NCBI GenBank assembly: GCA_017471885.1
Contig: JAFURI010000060.1
Span: 1 to 53,106, forward strand
Reading direction: 5' to 3'
DNA: 53,106 nt
Origin: Clostridia bacterium
GTDB taxonomy: Bacteria > Bacillota > Clostridia > Christensenellales > Aristaeellaceae
In this document: in pieces, positions 16,407 to 24,823 of the stretch
Layout: every line of letters begins with the position of its first letter
Position numbering within the stretch: position 1 is the first letter of the stretch
Translations under genes and position numbers: made by a program
The notes under the pieces: generated by a model
What the model was told of the DNA's origin: nothing
Database searches by the model: none
What the model saw: only the letters and a program-made list of their open reading frames with translations

Positions 16407-16961
16407 TTACTCTTCCACCTTGATTTCGGGAACAACTTCCTCTTCGGCTTCGGGAGCAGCCTCTTCTTCGGGAATAGCTTCTTCCTCAACCACGATCACA
16501 GGAACCTCGGCAGACTCTTCTGCTTCTTCCTGATCGTCATCGCCTTCTACAGCGTCTTCGATCTTTTCTGCCACGTCCTCAATCACGTCTTCCACCTTCT
16601 CGGCGAAATCCTCCACCTTCTCGGCAAAGGTCTTCTCCTCGGCGGGCTCTTCCTTCTCTTCGGGAGCAGGAGTGGGAACAGCCCTGGCGGCGGCCTTCTG
16701 GGCACGGATCTCGCCCAGCTCGGTCTCCAGACCATGAAGCTCCTTCAGCAGAGCATCCAGCTCGGCAGGGAACTGTTCGCCCTTCTGCCACAGCTCATAG
16801 GACTTGGCGCCAAAATCCTTTAGGATTTCCGCACGGCGGTTCACCACGTTCATTTCGTTAACCTTATACTTGGTGTTGGCAGCAATCTTGGTTGCGGTAT
16901 CGCTGATCGCCTCCATACCCTTCATCCAGATGCCCTTCAAACCCTTGGTCATGTCTGCCAT
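16407..16961 (-). CDS. Acidic coiled-coil protein, unknown function
   Basis: This 184-residue protein has two parts. The N-terminal ~90 residues are helical and charged, with likely coiled coil around YELWQKGEQFPAELDALLKELHG. The C-terminal half is extremely acidic, rich in Glu, Ala, Val and Pro, with repeats such as AEKVEDFAEKVEDVIEDVAEK. It has no signal peptide or membrane segment, though AEKVED repeats can form amphipathic helices. GAAGGAG lies 9 bases before the ATG at 16961; a GTG at 16970 overlaps that site. I do not recognise the family. Confidence 0.75.
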   Translation of the reverse strand: MADMTKGLKGIWMKGMEAISDTATKIAANTKYKVNEMNVVNRRAEILKDFGAKSYELWQKGEQFPAELDALLKELHGLETELGEIRAQKAAARAVPTPAPEEKEEPAEEKTFAEKVEDFAEKVEDVIEDVAEKIEDAVEGDDDQEEAEESAEVPVIVVEEEAIPEEEAAPEAEEEVVPEIKVEE

Positions 16962-17039
16962 GTTTGTCACTCCTTCGAAAACTGTCGTTTTTGTTTATAT
17001 TCTATGGCAGCAACGCACATTCCTGCCACAAATCACAAT

Positions 17040-17906
17040 TTACCAGTAAAGCATCAGCTTGCCCGGCTGGATCCTGAACACTGCCTTGTCAAGCGGGAGA
17101 ATCTCGCCGTCTACATTCAGGCGCATGCCCTTGGAAATAATCTCTACCTCGCTGCAGCGGTAGTGCGTGGTGATCTTGAAGGAAAGTACCTTGCCCAGCA
17201 GCAGACCAGGCAGATAATAGGGAATCTGCCAGCGCTTGCGGTCTTCCACCACAACCAGATCAAACTTGCCGTCATCGGCAGATGCATCCGGGCAGATCGC
17301 AATGCCGCCGCCAATGAAGCGTCCGTTGGCCACCGCGCAGATCAACACGTCCTTTTCCTGCGTTTTTCCGTCGGCAGTAAAGCGCACATGCGCAGGCGTG
17401 TGATGGAAAATACCGCGAACAAGGCCGATCAGATAAGGCAGGATGCCGCGAAAGTACTTCTTTGCCGCAAGCGTGTAATCCAGAACAGTTACGTCAAAGC
17501 CGGTACCGCAAACATTCAGGAACAGCTTGTCGTTCATGCTTCCCACGTCCACAGGCCGCGGCTTGTGCGACAGAATGAATTCGAGCGCGTCCATAGGTTT
17601 TCTGGGAATCGCAACAGTCTTGATGAAATCATTGCCCGTGCCTGCAGGAATGATTCCAAAGGGTACCGCGGAATCCAGCAGACCGCTGGCGACCTCGAAG
17701 GCTGTGCCGTCGCCGCCCACAGAGATCACCGCCTCGCAGGCCTGATCCGCCGCAGCTCCGGCTGCAAGCTCCGTTGCGTGACCGGGATACTCGGTATATA
17801 CAAGACGGTACTCGACGCCCTTTTCATCAAGACAAGTCCTGATCTGATCCGCCGTTTTCCGGGCAAATCCATTGCCTGCAACAGGGTTGACGATAAATAC
17901 AAACAT
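17040..17906 (-). CDS. Diacylglycerol kinase family lipid kinase (YegS/BmrU/DgkB type)
   Basis: This 288-residue protein has the DAGK catalytic pattern: FIVNPVAGNG at residues 4-13, VGGDGTAFEVASGLL near 62, and IPAGTGNDFIKT near 85. A C-terminal beta-rich half contains DVLICAVANG and NVDGE. Members phosphorylate diacylglycerol or other lipids at the membrane face; the exact lipid cannot be read here. The ATG at 17906 is preceded by GAGGCTGA-like pairing. Confidence 0.88.
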   Translation of the reverse strand: MFVFIVNPVAGNGFARKTADQIRTCLDEKGVEYRLVYTEYPGHATELAAGAAADQACEAVISVGGDGTAFEVASGLLDSAVPFGIIPAGTGNDFIKTVAIPRKPMDALEFILSHKPRPVDVGSMNDKLFLNVCGTGFDVTVLDYTLAAKKYFRGILPYLIGLVRGIFHHTPAHVRFTADGKTQEKDVLICAVANGRFIGGGIAICPDASADDGKFDLVVVEDRKRWQIPYYLPGLLLGKVLSFKITTHYRCSEVEIISKGMRLNVDGEILPLDKAVFRIQPGKLMLYW

Positions 17907-17942
17907 GAGGTTCAGCCTCTCTTCTTCATACTTAACGACACT

Positions 17943-17971
17943 ATGCTACCTTTTTTCGGCAAAATAATCAA
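17943..17971 (-). promoter_or_regulatory. Candidate promoter of the DAGK-family gene
   Basis: TTGATT and TAGCAT are separated by 17 bases on the minus strand, 4 of 6 matches each. It is about 40 bases before the gene start. Confidence 0.35.
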
Positions 17972-18063
17972 GTATTTTTTGCAATTCCGTATACAGGATT
18001 TGTCTTTTAGTCAGGATATTAGCGATATTTTGCATTTTTATGCAGCAGAAAGTCAGTTTTCTC

Positions 18064-18092
18064 TTGACATTACTGAAGAAGAGTCGTATAAT
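18064..18092 (+). promoter_or_regulatory. Strong sigma-A promoter of the amino-acid ABC operon
   Basis: Perfect TTGACA and perfect TATAAT are separated by the ideal 17 bases, 34 bases before the binding-protein start. High expression is expected. Confidence 0.88.
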
Positions 18093-18126
18093 CAGTTCCG
18101 TTCCAATAAATAAGGAGGAAATCAAT

Positions 18127-18864
18127 ATGAAGAAGCTGTTTGCCCTTGTTCTGACCCTGATGATGCTGCTGACCAGCGTCTCCGCCATGGCTGAAACCCT
18201 GACCATGTGCACCAATGCATCCTTCCCTCCCTACGAGTATGTGGACGGCGACAAGGTTGTCGGCATCGATGCTGACATCGCCGCTGCGATCTGCGCCGAG
18301 CTGGGCTATGATCTGGAGATCTTGGACATCGAGTTTGACGCCATCATCCCCGCCGTGGTTTCCGGCAAGGCTGATTTCGGCATGGCCGGCATGACCGTGA
18401 CCGAGGAGCGTCTTCAGAACGTTGCCTTCTCCCTGTCCTACGCCACCGGCGTGCAGTCCATCATCGTTCGCGAGGGCTCTGAAATCACCTCTTACGACGT
18501 GCTTGCCGCCGAAGGCGCCAAGTACAAGGTTGGCGTTCAGATGGCCACCACCGGTGACATCTACGCCTCTGACGAGTTCGGCGACGACCGCGTTGTCCGC
18601 TTCAACAACGGCAACGACGCCACCATGGCTCTGCTGAACGGCAAGATCGACTGCGTGATCATCGACAACGAGCCCGCCAAGGCTTACGTTGCCGCCAACG
18701 AGGGTCTGGTCATTCTGGACACCGCCTACGCCGTGGAAGACTACGCCGCCTGCTTCTCCAAGAACAGCCCCGAGCTGGTTGAGAAGTTCAACACCGCTCT
18801 GCAGAAGCTGATCGACGACGGCACCGTCGCTGCGATCGTAGCCAAGTACATCAAGGCTGAGTAA
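18127..18864 (+). CDS. Amino-acid ABC transporter substrate-binding protein
   Basis: This 245-residue family 3 binding protein shows TMCTNASFPPYEYVDGDKVVG just after the signal peptide, GKADFGMAGMTVTEERLQNV and GVQMATTGDIYA. These resemble polar amino-acid or cystine binders. The signal peptide MKKLFALVLTLMMLLTSVSAMA ends in an AMA-E signal peptidase I site, and C28 is not in a lipobox. AAGGAGG lies 8 bases before the ATG. It has the strongest promoter in the window and is followed by a leaky terminator before the permease, which fits higher expression of the binding protein. Confidence 0.93.
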   Translation: MKKLFALVLTLMMLLTSVSAMAETLTMCTNASFPPYEYVDGDKVVGIDADIAAAICAELGYDLEILDIEFDAIIPAVVSGKADFGMAGMTVTEERLQNVAFSLSYATGVQSIIVREGSEITSYDVLAAEGAKYKVGVQMATTGDIYASDEFGDDRVVRFNNGNDATMALLNGKIDCVIIDNEPAKAYVAANEGLVILDTAYAVEDYAACFSKNSPELVEKFNTALQKLIDDGTVAAIVAKYIKAE

Positions 18865-18882
18865 TTCCCAACGTTCATCAAT

Positions 18883-18923
18883 GAAGGGAGCGGCATAAGT
18901 CGTTCCCTTCTTTCCTTATTTTT
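18883..18923 (+). terminator. Hairpin between binding protein and permease genes (attenuating terminator)
   Basis: A 10-bp stem (GAAGGGAGCG / CGTTCCCTTC, one G-T pair) with an 8-base loop is followed by TTTCCTTATTTTT. The permease has no separate good promoter after it, so partial read-through is the likely mode. Confidence 0.7.
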
Positions 18924-18953
18924 GCACTGTACTTCATAGAGGAGGTTGACAGG

Positions 18954-19694
18954 GTGGAAGGTATCCTTGCCTGGTTTGAGAGCATCAAAGCAGACTTCAT
19001 CCTGAATTTCATCACCAAGGACCGCTGGCTGCTTCTGGCCAAGGGACTTGGCAATACGCTGCTGATGACGGTCTACGCGCTGCTGATCGGCGTGGTCATC
19101 GGCATTGTCATCGCGGTTATTCGCAGCACCTGGGATCTCAACAGCAGCCGCATGAAAAACCCTGTCGGCAAGTTCATATTCAGCATTCTCAATAAAATCG
19201 CCGTCATCTACACCACGGTGCTTCGCGGCACCCCCATGGTGATTCAGCTGCTGATTCTTTACTACGTCGTCTTCGCCTGGTCCAGTGAGGGCCTGCTGGT
19301 GGCTTCTCTGTCCTTCGGTCTGAACTCCGGCGCTTATGTGGCGGAGATCTTCCGCGGCGGCATCATGTCCATTGACAAGGGACAGTTTGAAGCCGGCAAC
19401 AGCCTTGGCTTTAATTACATCCAGACCATGTGGTACATCATCGCCCCCCAGATGTTCAAGAATGTGCTGCCCACGCTGGCTAACGAATTCATTGTGCTTC
19501 TGAAGGAGACCTCCATTGCTGGTTATGCTACGGTCAACGACCTGACCTACGCCGGCAACCGCATCCGCGGCGTTACCTACTCCCCCTTCATGCCTCTGAT
19601 CGCCGTTGCGCTGATCTATCTGGGCCTGGTCATGATTCTCACCCACTTTGTAGGCAAGCTGGAAAGGAGGCTGCGTCAGAGTGATAACCGTTAA
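18954..19694 (+). CDS. Amino-acid ABC transporter permease
   Basis: This 246-residue HisM/GlnP-type permease has about five membrane segments and the docking loop [21 protein letters not shown] near residue 145. Its family signature [18 protein letters not shown] lies near residue 86. It starts with GTG at 18954, 8 bases after GGAGG. The 3' end overlaps the ATPase gene by 14 bases, so the two should be coupled. Confidence 0.93.
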   Translation: MEGILAWFESIKADFILNFITKDRWLLLAKGLGNTLLMTVYALLIGVVIGIVIAVIRSTWDLNSSRMKNPVGKFIFSILNKIAVIYTTVLRGTPMVIQLLILYYVVFAWSSEGLLVASLSFGLNSGAYVAEIFRGGIMSIDKGQFEAGNSLGFNYIQTMWYIIAPQMFKNVLPTLANEFIVLLKETSIAGYATVNDLTYAGNRIRGVTYSPFMPLIAVALIYLGLVMILTHFVGKLERRLRQSDNR

Positions 19695-20406
19695 GAATCT
19701 TCAGAAGAGCTTCAACAATCTTCACGTGCTGCGCGGCATTGACCAGCACATCGGCAAGGGAGATAAGGTTGTGCTGATCGGACCCTCCGGATCCGGCAAG
19801 ACCACTTTTCTGCGCTGCCTGAATCTGCTGGAGGTGCCTACCGGAGGCAGCATCTGTTTTCACGGTCAGGAGATTACCGACGCCAAATGCGATATCAACA
19901 AGGTGCGCATGCAGATGGGCATGGTATTCCAGCAATTCAACCTCTTCCCTCACCTGACCATCATGGACAACATCACCCTTGGTCCGAGGAAGCTGCTGGG
20001 CGTATCCAAGGCAGACGCAGAGGAGCAGGCCATGAAGCTGCTGGCTCGTGTCGGTCTGCAGGAGAAGGCCCGGAACTATCCCCGACAGCTGTCCGGCGGT
20101 CAGCAGCAGCGAATTGCCATTGTGCGCGCACTGGCCATGAATCCTGAAGTGATGCTCTTCGACGAGCCCACCTCCGCTCTCGACCCCGAAATGGTCGGCG
20201 AAGTGCTGGACGTGATGAAGCAGCTTGCCGAAGACGGCATGACCATGGTGGTCGTAACCCATGAGATGGGCTTTGCCCGCGAGGTTGCGGATCATGTGAT
20301 CTTCATGGATGAGGGCGTTATTGTGGAGCAGGGCCCGCCGGAGCAGATCTTCGGAAATCCCCAGCAGCAGCGTACCCGCGATTTTCTGCGCAAGGTGCTG
20401 AAATGA
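19681..20406 (+). CDS. Amino-acid ABC transporter ATP-binding protein (GlnQ/HisP type)
   Basis: This 241-residue ATPase drives the permease encoded just upstream. Walker [10 protein letters not shown] starts near residue 34, the Q-loop is in [13 protein letters not shown], the ABC signature is [11 protein letters not shown] near 138, Walker B plus Glu is [12 protein letters not shown], and the switch His is in [10 protein letters not shown]. It starts with GTG inside the permease reading frame, after AAAGGAGG. The substrate is a polar amino acid, not further resolved. Its stop overlaps the DUF1653 start in ATGA. Confidence 0.95.
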   Translation: MITVKNLQKSFNNLHVLRGIDQHIGKGDKVVLIGPSGSGKTTFLRCLNLLEVPTGGSICFHGQEITDAKCDINKVRMQMGMVFQQFNLFPHLTIMDNITLGPRKLLGVSKADAEEQAMKLLARVGLQEKARNYPRQLSGGQQQRIAIVRALAMNPEVMLFDEPTSALDPEMVGEVLDVMKQLAEDGMTMVVVTHEMGFAREVADHVIFMDEGVIVEQGPPEQIFGNPQQQRTRDFLRKVLK

Positions 20407-20621
20407 TGACGATCAAGCCCGGCATCTACCGCCACTTCAAAGGTAACCGGTATGAAGTAATCGGCATCGCAAAGCACTCTGAAACACTGGAGCCCATGGT
20501 TGTCTATCGTGCGCTTTACGGAGACGGAGGATTTTGGGTTCGCCCTGCATCCATGTGGCTGGAAACAGTGGAACGCAATGGACAGACCTTTCAGCGGTTT
20601 ACACTGGAAGAAGAAGCATAA
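20403..20621 (+). CDS. DUF1653 family protein
   Basis: This 72-residue protein contains the whole small DUF1653 domain: [22 protein letters not shown], then [17 protein letters not shown]. The fold is small and beta-rich, with no proven function. The ATGA overlap with the ATPase gene means it is cotranscribed and coupled with the amino-acid transporter, although no functional link is established. A strong terminator follows. Confidence 0.88.
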   Translation: MMTIKPGIYRHFKGNRYEVIGIAKHSETLEPMVVYRALYGDGGFWVRPASMWLETVERNGQTFQRFTLEEEA

Positions 20622-20623
20622 TC

Positions 20624-20675
20624 AAACCCGCAGCGCATCAGCATCAGGCTGTACGCTGCGGGTTTTCATTTTTTT
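20624..20675 (+). terminator. Terminator of the amino-acid ABC operon
   Basis: A 12-bp perfect stem (AAACCCGCAGCG / CGCTGCGGGTTT) with an 18-base loop is followed by TCATTTTTTT, immediately after the DUF1653 stop. Confidence 0.88.
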
Positions 20676-20719
20676 CGCTATGCGAAAATATGCGCAAGAT
20701 CCATGAACAAACACATTTG

Positions 20720-21199
20720 TTACCCGTTGTTATCTTCTGCGTTCCATTCCATATACCGCCGGTACGTGGCAAAGCCCTCCTGCTCATAAAAAGCAAGCGC
20801 GCCCTCGTTGAAGCTCCACATATTGAGCTCAACCCTGCTGATTCCTCTTTCTGCTGCATAGCGTTTGATCCACGTCATCAATTCATGCCCCACGCCCTGA
20901 CGATGACAGGCCGTATCGACACCGAACTCCGATACCTCGATAAACTGCATAGGCAGCCGGTAAACAGATTCGGGAATGGACTTGTACCGGAGCATGGCAA
21001 ATCCAAGGATCGCCCCGTCCCTCTCGCATACGACAAGCTCCGTGTCTTCCTGCTGCATATAGGCATGGGCCACGTCCGCAATCTCCTGCACAAAGCCCGC
21101 CTTGAACACATGCGGAAGATGCGCTATATGCAGATCATTCACCTGCTTTCGCAGCTCGTTGACGCGAGTCAAGTCCTCATTTGCGGCAAATCTGATCAT
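20720..21199 (-). CDS. GNAT-family N-acetyltransferase
   Basis: This 159-residue single-domain GNAT protein has an acetyl-CoA-binding region in the VDTACHRQGVGHELMTWIKRYA stretch (about residues 93-114). The late motif NMWSFNEGALAFYEQEGF is typical of the family. The acceptor is unknown. GGAGG lies 7 bases before the ATG at 21199. It is flanked by terminators from both neighbours and stands alone. Confidence 0.9.
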   Translation of the reverse strand: MIRFAANEDLTRVNELRKQVNDLHIAHLPHVFKAGFVQEIADVAHAYMQQEDTELVVCERDGAILGFAMLRYKSIPESVYRLPMQFIEVSEFGVDTACHRQGVGHELMTWIKRYAAERGISRVELNMWSFNEGALAFYEQEGFATYRRYMEWNAEDNNG

Positions 21200-21282
21200 C
21201 CCAAGCCCTCCGTTTCATCATCTTTTCCAACATCTTACCACAAAACAAGACACCGCACAATCAACCGCAGGGCTAATGGATG

Positions 21283-21315
21283 CAAAAAGGCGGCGCTCCG
21301 TTCAGGAACGCCGCC
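21283..21315 (-). terminator. Terminator of the split transketolase operon
   Basis: A 7-bp GC-only stem (GGCGGCG / CGCCGCC) is followed on the minus strand by TTTTTGC. It lies about 20 bases after the stop of the C-terminal transketolase gene. Confidence 0.78.
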
Positions 21316-21332
21316 AGTCATATTTGCTTGTA

Positions 21333-22247
21333 TTACGCCTTCATGACGCGCTCAGCAATCTGCGCGCCGGTCAGGCCGTAGGCCTTCAGCAGGTCAGCAG
21401 GCTTGCCGGACTGGCCGAACTCATCGTTGATGCCAATCTTCTCGAAATGCTTGAGACCCATGCCGCACAGGGAGGAGGCCACAGCGTCGCCCAGACCGCC
21501 GATGATGGAGTGCTCTTCCACGGTAAACACCTTGCCGCACTTGGCCGCGTATTCACGGGTCAGTTCCTCATCGAAGGGCTTCAGGGTATGATGGGACACC
21601 AGCGCAGCATCGATTCCGTTATCGGCCAGAATTTGCACGGCCTCCAGGCAGTGCTCCAGCATGATGCCGCAGGTGAAGATGACGCAGTCCTTGCCGTCCT
21701 TGATCACGTTGCCCTTGCCCACGGTGAAGGGACGCTCCTCATACACGGGAGAAGGCAGACGGGCGGTACGGATGAACACGGGGCCGTCGATCTCCGCAGC
21801 GGCTTCCACGCACTTGTAGCACTCTGTCGCATCGGAGGGAACGAACACGGTCATATTGGGCAGCACGCGCATAATGGCGATATCCTCAATCGCCTGATGA
21901 GAGCCGCCGTCCTCGCCCAGGGTAATACCGGCATGGGAGAAACCGAACTTCACGTTGAAGTTGGGATAGCATACGCCGTTGCGGATCTGATCATAGCTAC
22001 GGCCTGCGAACACGGCGAAGGTAGAGCAGAAGGGAATCAGACCCATGGTGGACATACCGGCGGCCATATCAACCATGTTGGCCTCGGCAATGCCGCAGTC
22101 ATAGAAACGATCGGGATAGGCCTTCTTGAAGCCGTTGGTCATGGTAGCAGCAGCCAGGTCAGCGTCCAGCACGACCACCTTGTCATTCTTTTCGCCCAGC
22201 TTGACGATAGCCTCGCCATAGGCTACGCGGATTGCTTTCTTTTCCAT
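21333..22247 (-). CDS. Transketolase, C-terminal subunit
   Basis: With the N-terminal subunit this forms a two-chain transketolase (pentose phosphate pathway) using TPP. The ~304-residue chain holds the pyrimidine-binding and C-terminal domains, including the catalytic-Glu region DCGIAEANMVDMAAGMS near residue 53, HAGITLGEDGGSHQ, and FTVEEHSIIGGLG. It starts at the ATG at 22247, 9 bases after GGAGGG; an ATG at 22253 overlaps the previous stop and is too close. Some split pairs act on other ketose substrates, so the name is a family-level call. Confidence 0.92.
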   Translation of the reverse strand: MEKKAIRVAYGEAIVKLGEKNDKVVVLDADLAAATMTNGFKKAYPDRFYDCGIAEANMVDMAAGMSTMGLIPFCSTFAVFAGRSYDQIRNGVCYPNFNVKFGFSHAGITLGEDGGSHQAIEDIAIMRVLPNMTVFVPSDATECYKCVEAAAEIDGPVFIRTARLPSPVYEERPFTVGKGNVIKDGKDCVIFTCGIMLEHCLEAVQILADNGIDAALVSHHTLKPFDEELTREYAAKCGKVFTVEEHSIIGGLGDAVASSLCGMGLKHFEKIGINDEFGQSGKPADLLKAYGLTGAQIAERVMKA

Positions 22248-22252
22248 GATCA

Positions 22253-23068
22253 TCAGCCCTCCAGTTCCTTCAGTGCAGCCTCAGCCTGTTCGGCGTTGGG
22301 AGCCTTGCCGTGCCAGCCGACCTGACCTTCCATGTAGGAAACGCCCTTGCCCTTAAGCGTATGCAGATGGATCAGACGTGGCTTGCCAGGACAGGCAGGC
22401 GCATGCAGAGCGTCCAGCACCTGCTGCATATCGTTGCCGTCAGCCACTTCGATTACGTCATAACCGAAGGCGCGCCACTTGGCGCCTACGTCGCCCAGAG
22501 ACATGACCTCGTCGTTGGTGCCGTCAATCTGCATGCCATTGTGGTCGAAAATGACGGTCAGGTTGTCCAGCTTGTAGTGAGCAGCGGCCATGGAGGCCTC
22601 CCACACGAGACCTTCCTGGCTCTCGCCGTCGCCGATAATGGTATACACATGGCAGGGATTGCCGGTATGCTTGGCGCCCAGCGCCATACCCACGGCAATA
22701 GAGATGCCCTGACCCAGAGAACCGGTGGACGCATCCACGCCGGGGCACTTCTTGATATCGGGATGACCCTGCAGGATGCCGCCGTACTGGCGGAACTTGT
22801 CAAACGCTTCACGGCCGAAGAAGCCGCGCTCGCACAGCGTACCGTAAAGGCCAGGAGCCGCATGGCCCTTGGACAGCACGAAACGGTCGCGGGTAGGGTT
22901 CTTGTCGTCCTGAGGATCAACGCCCTTCATTACGTCAAAATACAGGGCAACAAAGGCTTCAGTTGCAGAGAGAGAGCCGCCGGGATGGCCCGCGCCCGCC
23001 TTGCTCGTCATGGTGATAATGTTGCGCCTCACCTGACGACAGATGGACTGGAGCTGTTGAATATCCAT
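22253..23068 (-). CDS. Transketolase, N-terminal subunit
   Basis: This 271-residue chain carries the TPP pyrophosphate-binding domain. The motif is IIGDGESQEG at about 144-153 with the partner Asn N177 in FDHNGMQ. The substrate His is in GHPGGSLS, and the stretch VLSKGHAAPGLYG is also conserved. GAGGAGG precedes the ATG. It is the first gene of the pair, with a consensus promoter 60-90 bases upstream, and nearly abuts the C-terminal subunit gene. Confidence 0.93.
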   Translation of the reverse strand: MDIQQLQSICRQVRRNIITMTSKAGAGHPGGSLSATEAFVALYFDVMKGVDPQDDKNPTRDRFVLSKGHAAPGLYGTLCERGFFGREAFDKFRQYGGILQGHPDIKKCPGVDASTGSLGQGISIAVGMALGAKHTGNPCHVYTIIGDGESQEGLVWEASMAAAHYKLDNLTVIFDHNGMQIDGTNDEVMSLGDVGAKWRAFGYDVIEVADGNDMQQVLDALHAPACPGKPRLIHLHTLKGKGVSYMEGQVGWHGKAPNAEQAEAALKELEG

Positions 23069-23126
23069 CGAATTGTACCTCCTCTTTATCCTGCCCCGAA
23101 GGGCGGCAAAAACTCCGTATAATAAA

Positions 23127-23155
23127 ATTATAGTAAATCTTCAGTCAGTTGTCAA
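23127..23155 (-). promoter_or_regulatory. Strong sigma-A promoter of the split transketolase operon
   Basis: Perfect TTGACA and perfect TATAAT are separated by 17 bases on the minus strand, about 60 bases before the N-terminal subunit start. Confidence 0.88.
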
Positions 23156-23184
23156 TGATATCAGTCAACAGATCTGGTTTGCAG

Positions 23185-24063
23185 TCATGCATTTTCTGCT
23201 GAATCCTTCACAAGACCACCCGGAGTGCGCAGATATGCCCCGATCACGCTTTCTTCATCTGTAAGGCAAATCTGCTGCTCGCCTGTTCTGACAAAGACAG
23301 TTCTCTTCCTCGGATGAAGCATCTTTACCGCATGCCGCAGCGTCAGGGAATCCGATGCATATACAAGACAGCAAGGGTGGGCGGCTTTTTGCTCGAACCG
23401 AATCTTCCTGTCCATCAGTTCACGGAGTTCATTCAGCTTTCCGCTGACGGCAGATACGGAGCCGGCATAGATGACAAAGCAGCCCGTACAGGCAAGGGAT
23501 AGGTTCCAGCCTCCCCTGCTCCACGTCAGCCAAAGATTCAGCATAATCAGCGCTGCCCCTGCCACCGTGCTTACAGAGCGCATCACCGTTCTTGCCGTAT
23601 CCTCCCGCAGCATGCCGCGCAGCATCAGCATCAGAATTCTACCGCCATCCAAGGGCATAATCGGAAGAAGATTTACCAGCAGAATGGAAAGATTGTTCAT
23701 AAAACACAGCCGCGCACTCTCCGCATGCAAACAGCCTGCTTTTGCCAGCCACAGGCTTAAGCAGCACAGAGTGAGCGTCATACACGGCCCCACAAGCACA
23801 ATGCAAAAGCTTTTTAGCGGCGGCACAGCATGATCGTCCCGCATGCGCATCACAGCGCCTACGGGTGTCAGCTCAATGGAATCAGGCGGATAACCGCAGA
23901 CAGCCGCTGCCAGCGAATGAGCAAGTTCGTGCAGGATGATGGACACGCCAGCAGTCAGCATCAGTCTTCCCTGACCAATCATAAGCACGTAGACCCCGTA
24001 CAGCAAAACGCCCGCATGCAGGTAAACGACGGTCTCTCCCAATCGGAGAATGCGGATCTTCAT
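23185..24063 (-). CDS. spoIVFB: SpoIVFB-type intramembrane metalloprotease (M50)
   Basis: SpoIVFB cuts pro-sigma-K in the mother-cell-derived membrane around the forespore. The 292-residue protein has HELAH at 45-49 (zinc His residues and catalytic Glu). The second zinc-site motif is NLLPIMPLDGG, with D139. These positions lie almost where they do in the B. subtilis protein. Multiple membrane segments fill the first ~200 residues, and a soluble C-terminal region follows. Its ATG overlaps the SpoIVFA stop (ATGA). The neighbour makes the sporulation role much more likely than another M50 role. Confidence 0.88.
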   Translation of the reverse strand: MKIRILRLGETVVYLHAGVLLYGVYVLMIGQGRLMLTAGVSIILHELAHSLAAAVCGYPPDSIELTPVGAVMRMRDDHAVPPLKSFCIVLVGPCMTLTLCCLSLWLAKAGCLHAESARLCFMNNLSILLVNLLPIMPLDGGRILMLMLRGMLREDTARTVMRSVSTVAGAALIMLNLWLTWSRGGWNLSLACTGCFVIYAGSVSAVSGKLNELRELMDRKIRFEQKAAHPCCLVYASDSLTLRHAVKMLHPRKRTVFVRTGEQQICLTDEESVIGAYLRTPGGLVKDSAENA

Positions 24064-24725
24064 TTCGCATGTTCCTTTACCAGCATGGGATCGACGGCGT
24101 ATCCGTTCCGGCGCACCTCAAGCACCGCCTTCGCACCGTCAACCAGCGTTCCGACCGTATCGCCAATGCAGATTGCGTCGCCCACATTCACGCTGCACTC
24201 TGCTAAATTGCCGTACAGAACCGCCATGTTGTCCATCCCGCTGACCTGAACGATACGTTCCTCACCATTGCCGTGATAAACGGCGGTTACCTCACCGTCC
24301 ATGACCGCCTCCACAGCTCTGCAGGGAGGTTCATAGCTCACATACGGCTCCTGCTCGCTCCAAACATGAACCAGATCCTCCTGACCAAACCCGAGTGCAA
24401 GTTCCGGGTGCGTCTGCTCGCCGAAGACCAGCGTTGCTTCGGGAAACAAAGTACTGACAAAGGACAGCTTGCCCAGCTGCTCATCCAGCAGCGTATCACC
24501 CGTCACCGCGCTGATGACTGCATCCGTCGTCGGATCAAGCGCCGGCAGTGCTCCGCTACGAAGCGTCGCCGCACAGATCACCAGCGCAGCAGCCACAGCC
24601 ATATTTTTCAACAATTCCGCACCCGGCATCCGCCTGGGCGTTTCTTTCCATTCCACTTCACTGAAAAGACTGCCTCTTTCCACAGCCTGCAGTTCCTGAC
24701 GCTTTTCTCCGGATTGAGCGCACAT
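24060..24725 (-). CDS. spoIVFA: SpoIVFA-like regulator with degenerate M23 domain
   Basis: SpoIVFA anchors and inhibits SpoIVFB until a forespore signal arrives. The 221-residue protein has one membrane segment (about 39-55) and a C-terminal LytM/M23-like fold. The usual zinc His in the Y-x-H-L motif is Asn (YGNL, N173), and the HxH motif reads VLEV (201-204), so it cannot be an active endopeptidase. That loss and the coupled SpoIVFB gene point to SpoIVFA. AAGGTGAT precedes the ATG. Sequence identity is too low by eye to be certain. Confidence 0.8.
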   Translation of the reverse strand: MCAQSGEKRQELQAVERGSLFSEVEWKETPRRMPGAELLKNMAVAAALVICAATLRSGALPALDPTTDAVISAVTGDTLLDEQLGKLSFVSTLFPEATLVFGEQTHPELALGFGQEDLVHVWSEQEPYVSYEPPCRAVEAVMDGEVTAVYHGNGEERIVQVSGMDNMAVLYGNLAECSVNVGDAICIGDTVGTLVDGAKAVLEVRRNGYAVDPMLVKEHAK

Positions 24726-24823
24726 AGAAAATCACCTTCCTCAGGCAAAAGCTATGCCCGGGAAGGCGACTTCATGTCGGTTTTAATATATGCAGACCGG
24801 ATTCTGTTCCGACTTCAGTCGGC

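Noticed and set aside
23825..24249. Open frame on the plus strand over the SpoIVFA/SpoIVFB junction
   Set aside because: Both minus-strand genes carry clear motifs and an ATGA overlap. The plus frame has no family pattern.
24726..24823. Sigma-E promoter or terminator between the YnbB-like gene and spoIVFA
   Set aside because: CATAGCTT and CATGAAGT resemble a sigma-E -10, but no -35 lies at the right distance. The CCGACT palindrome has no T-run.
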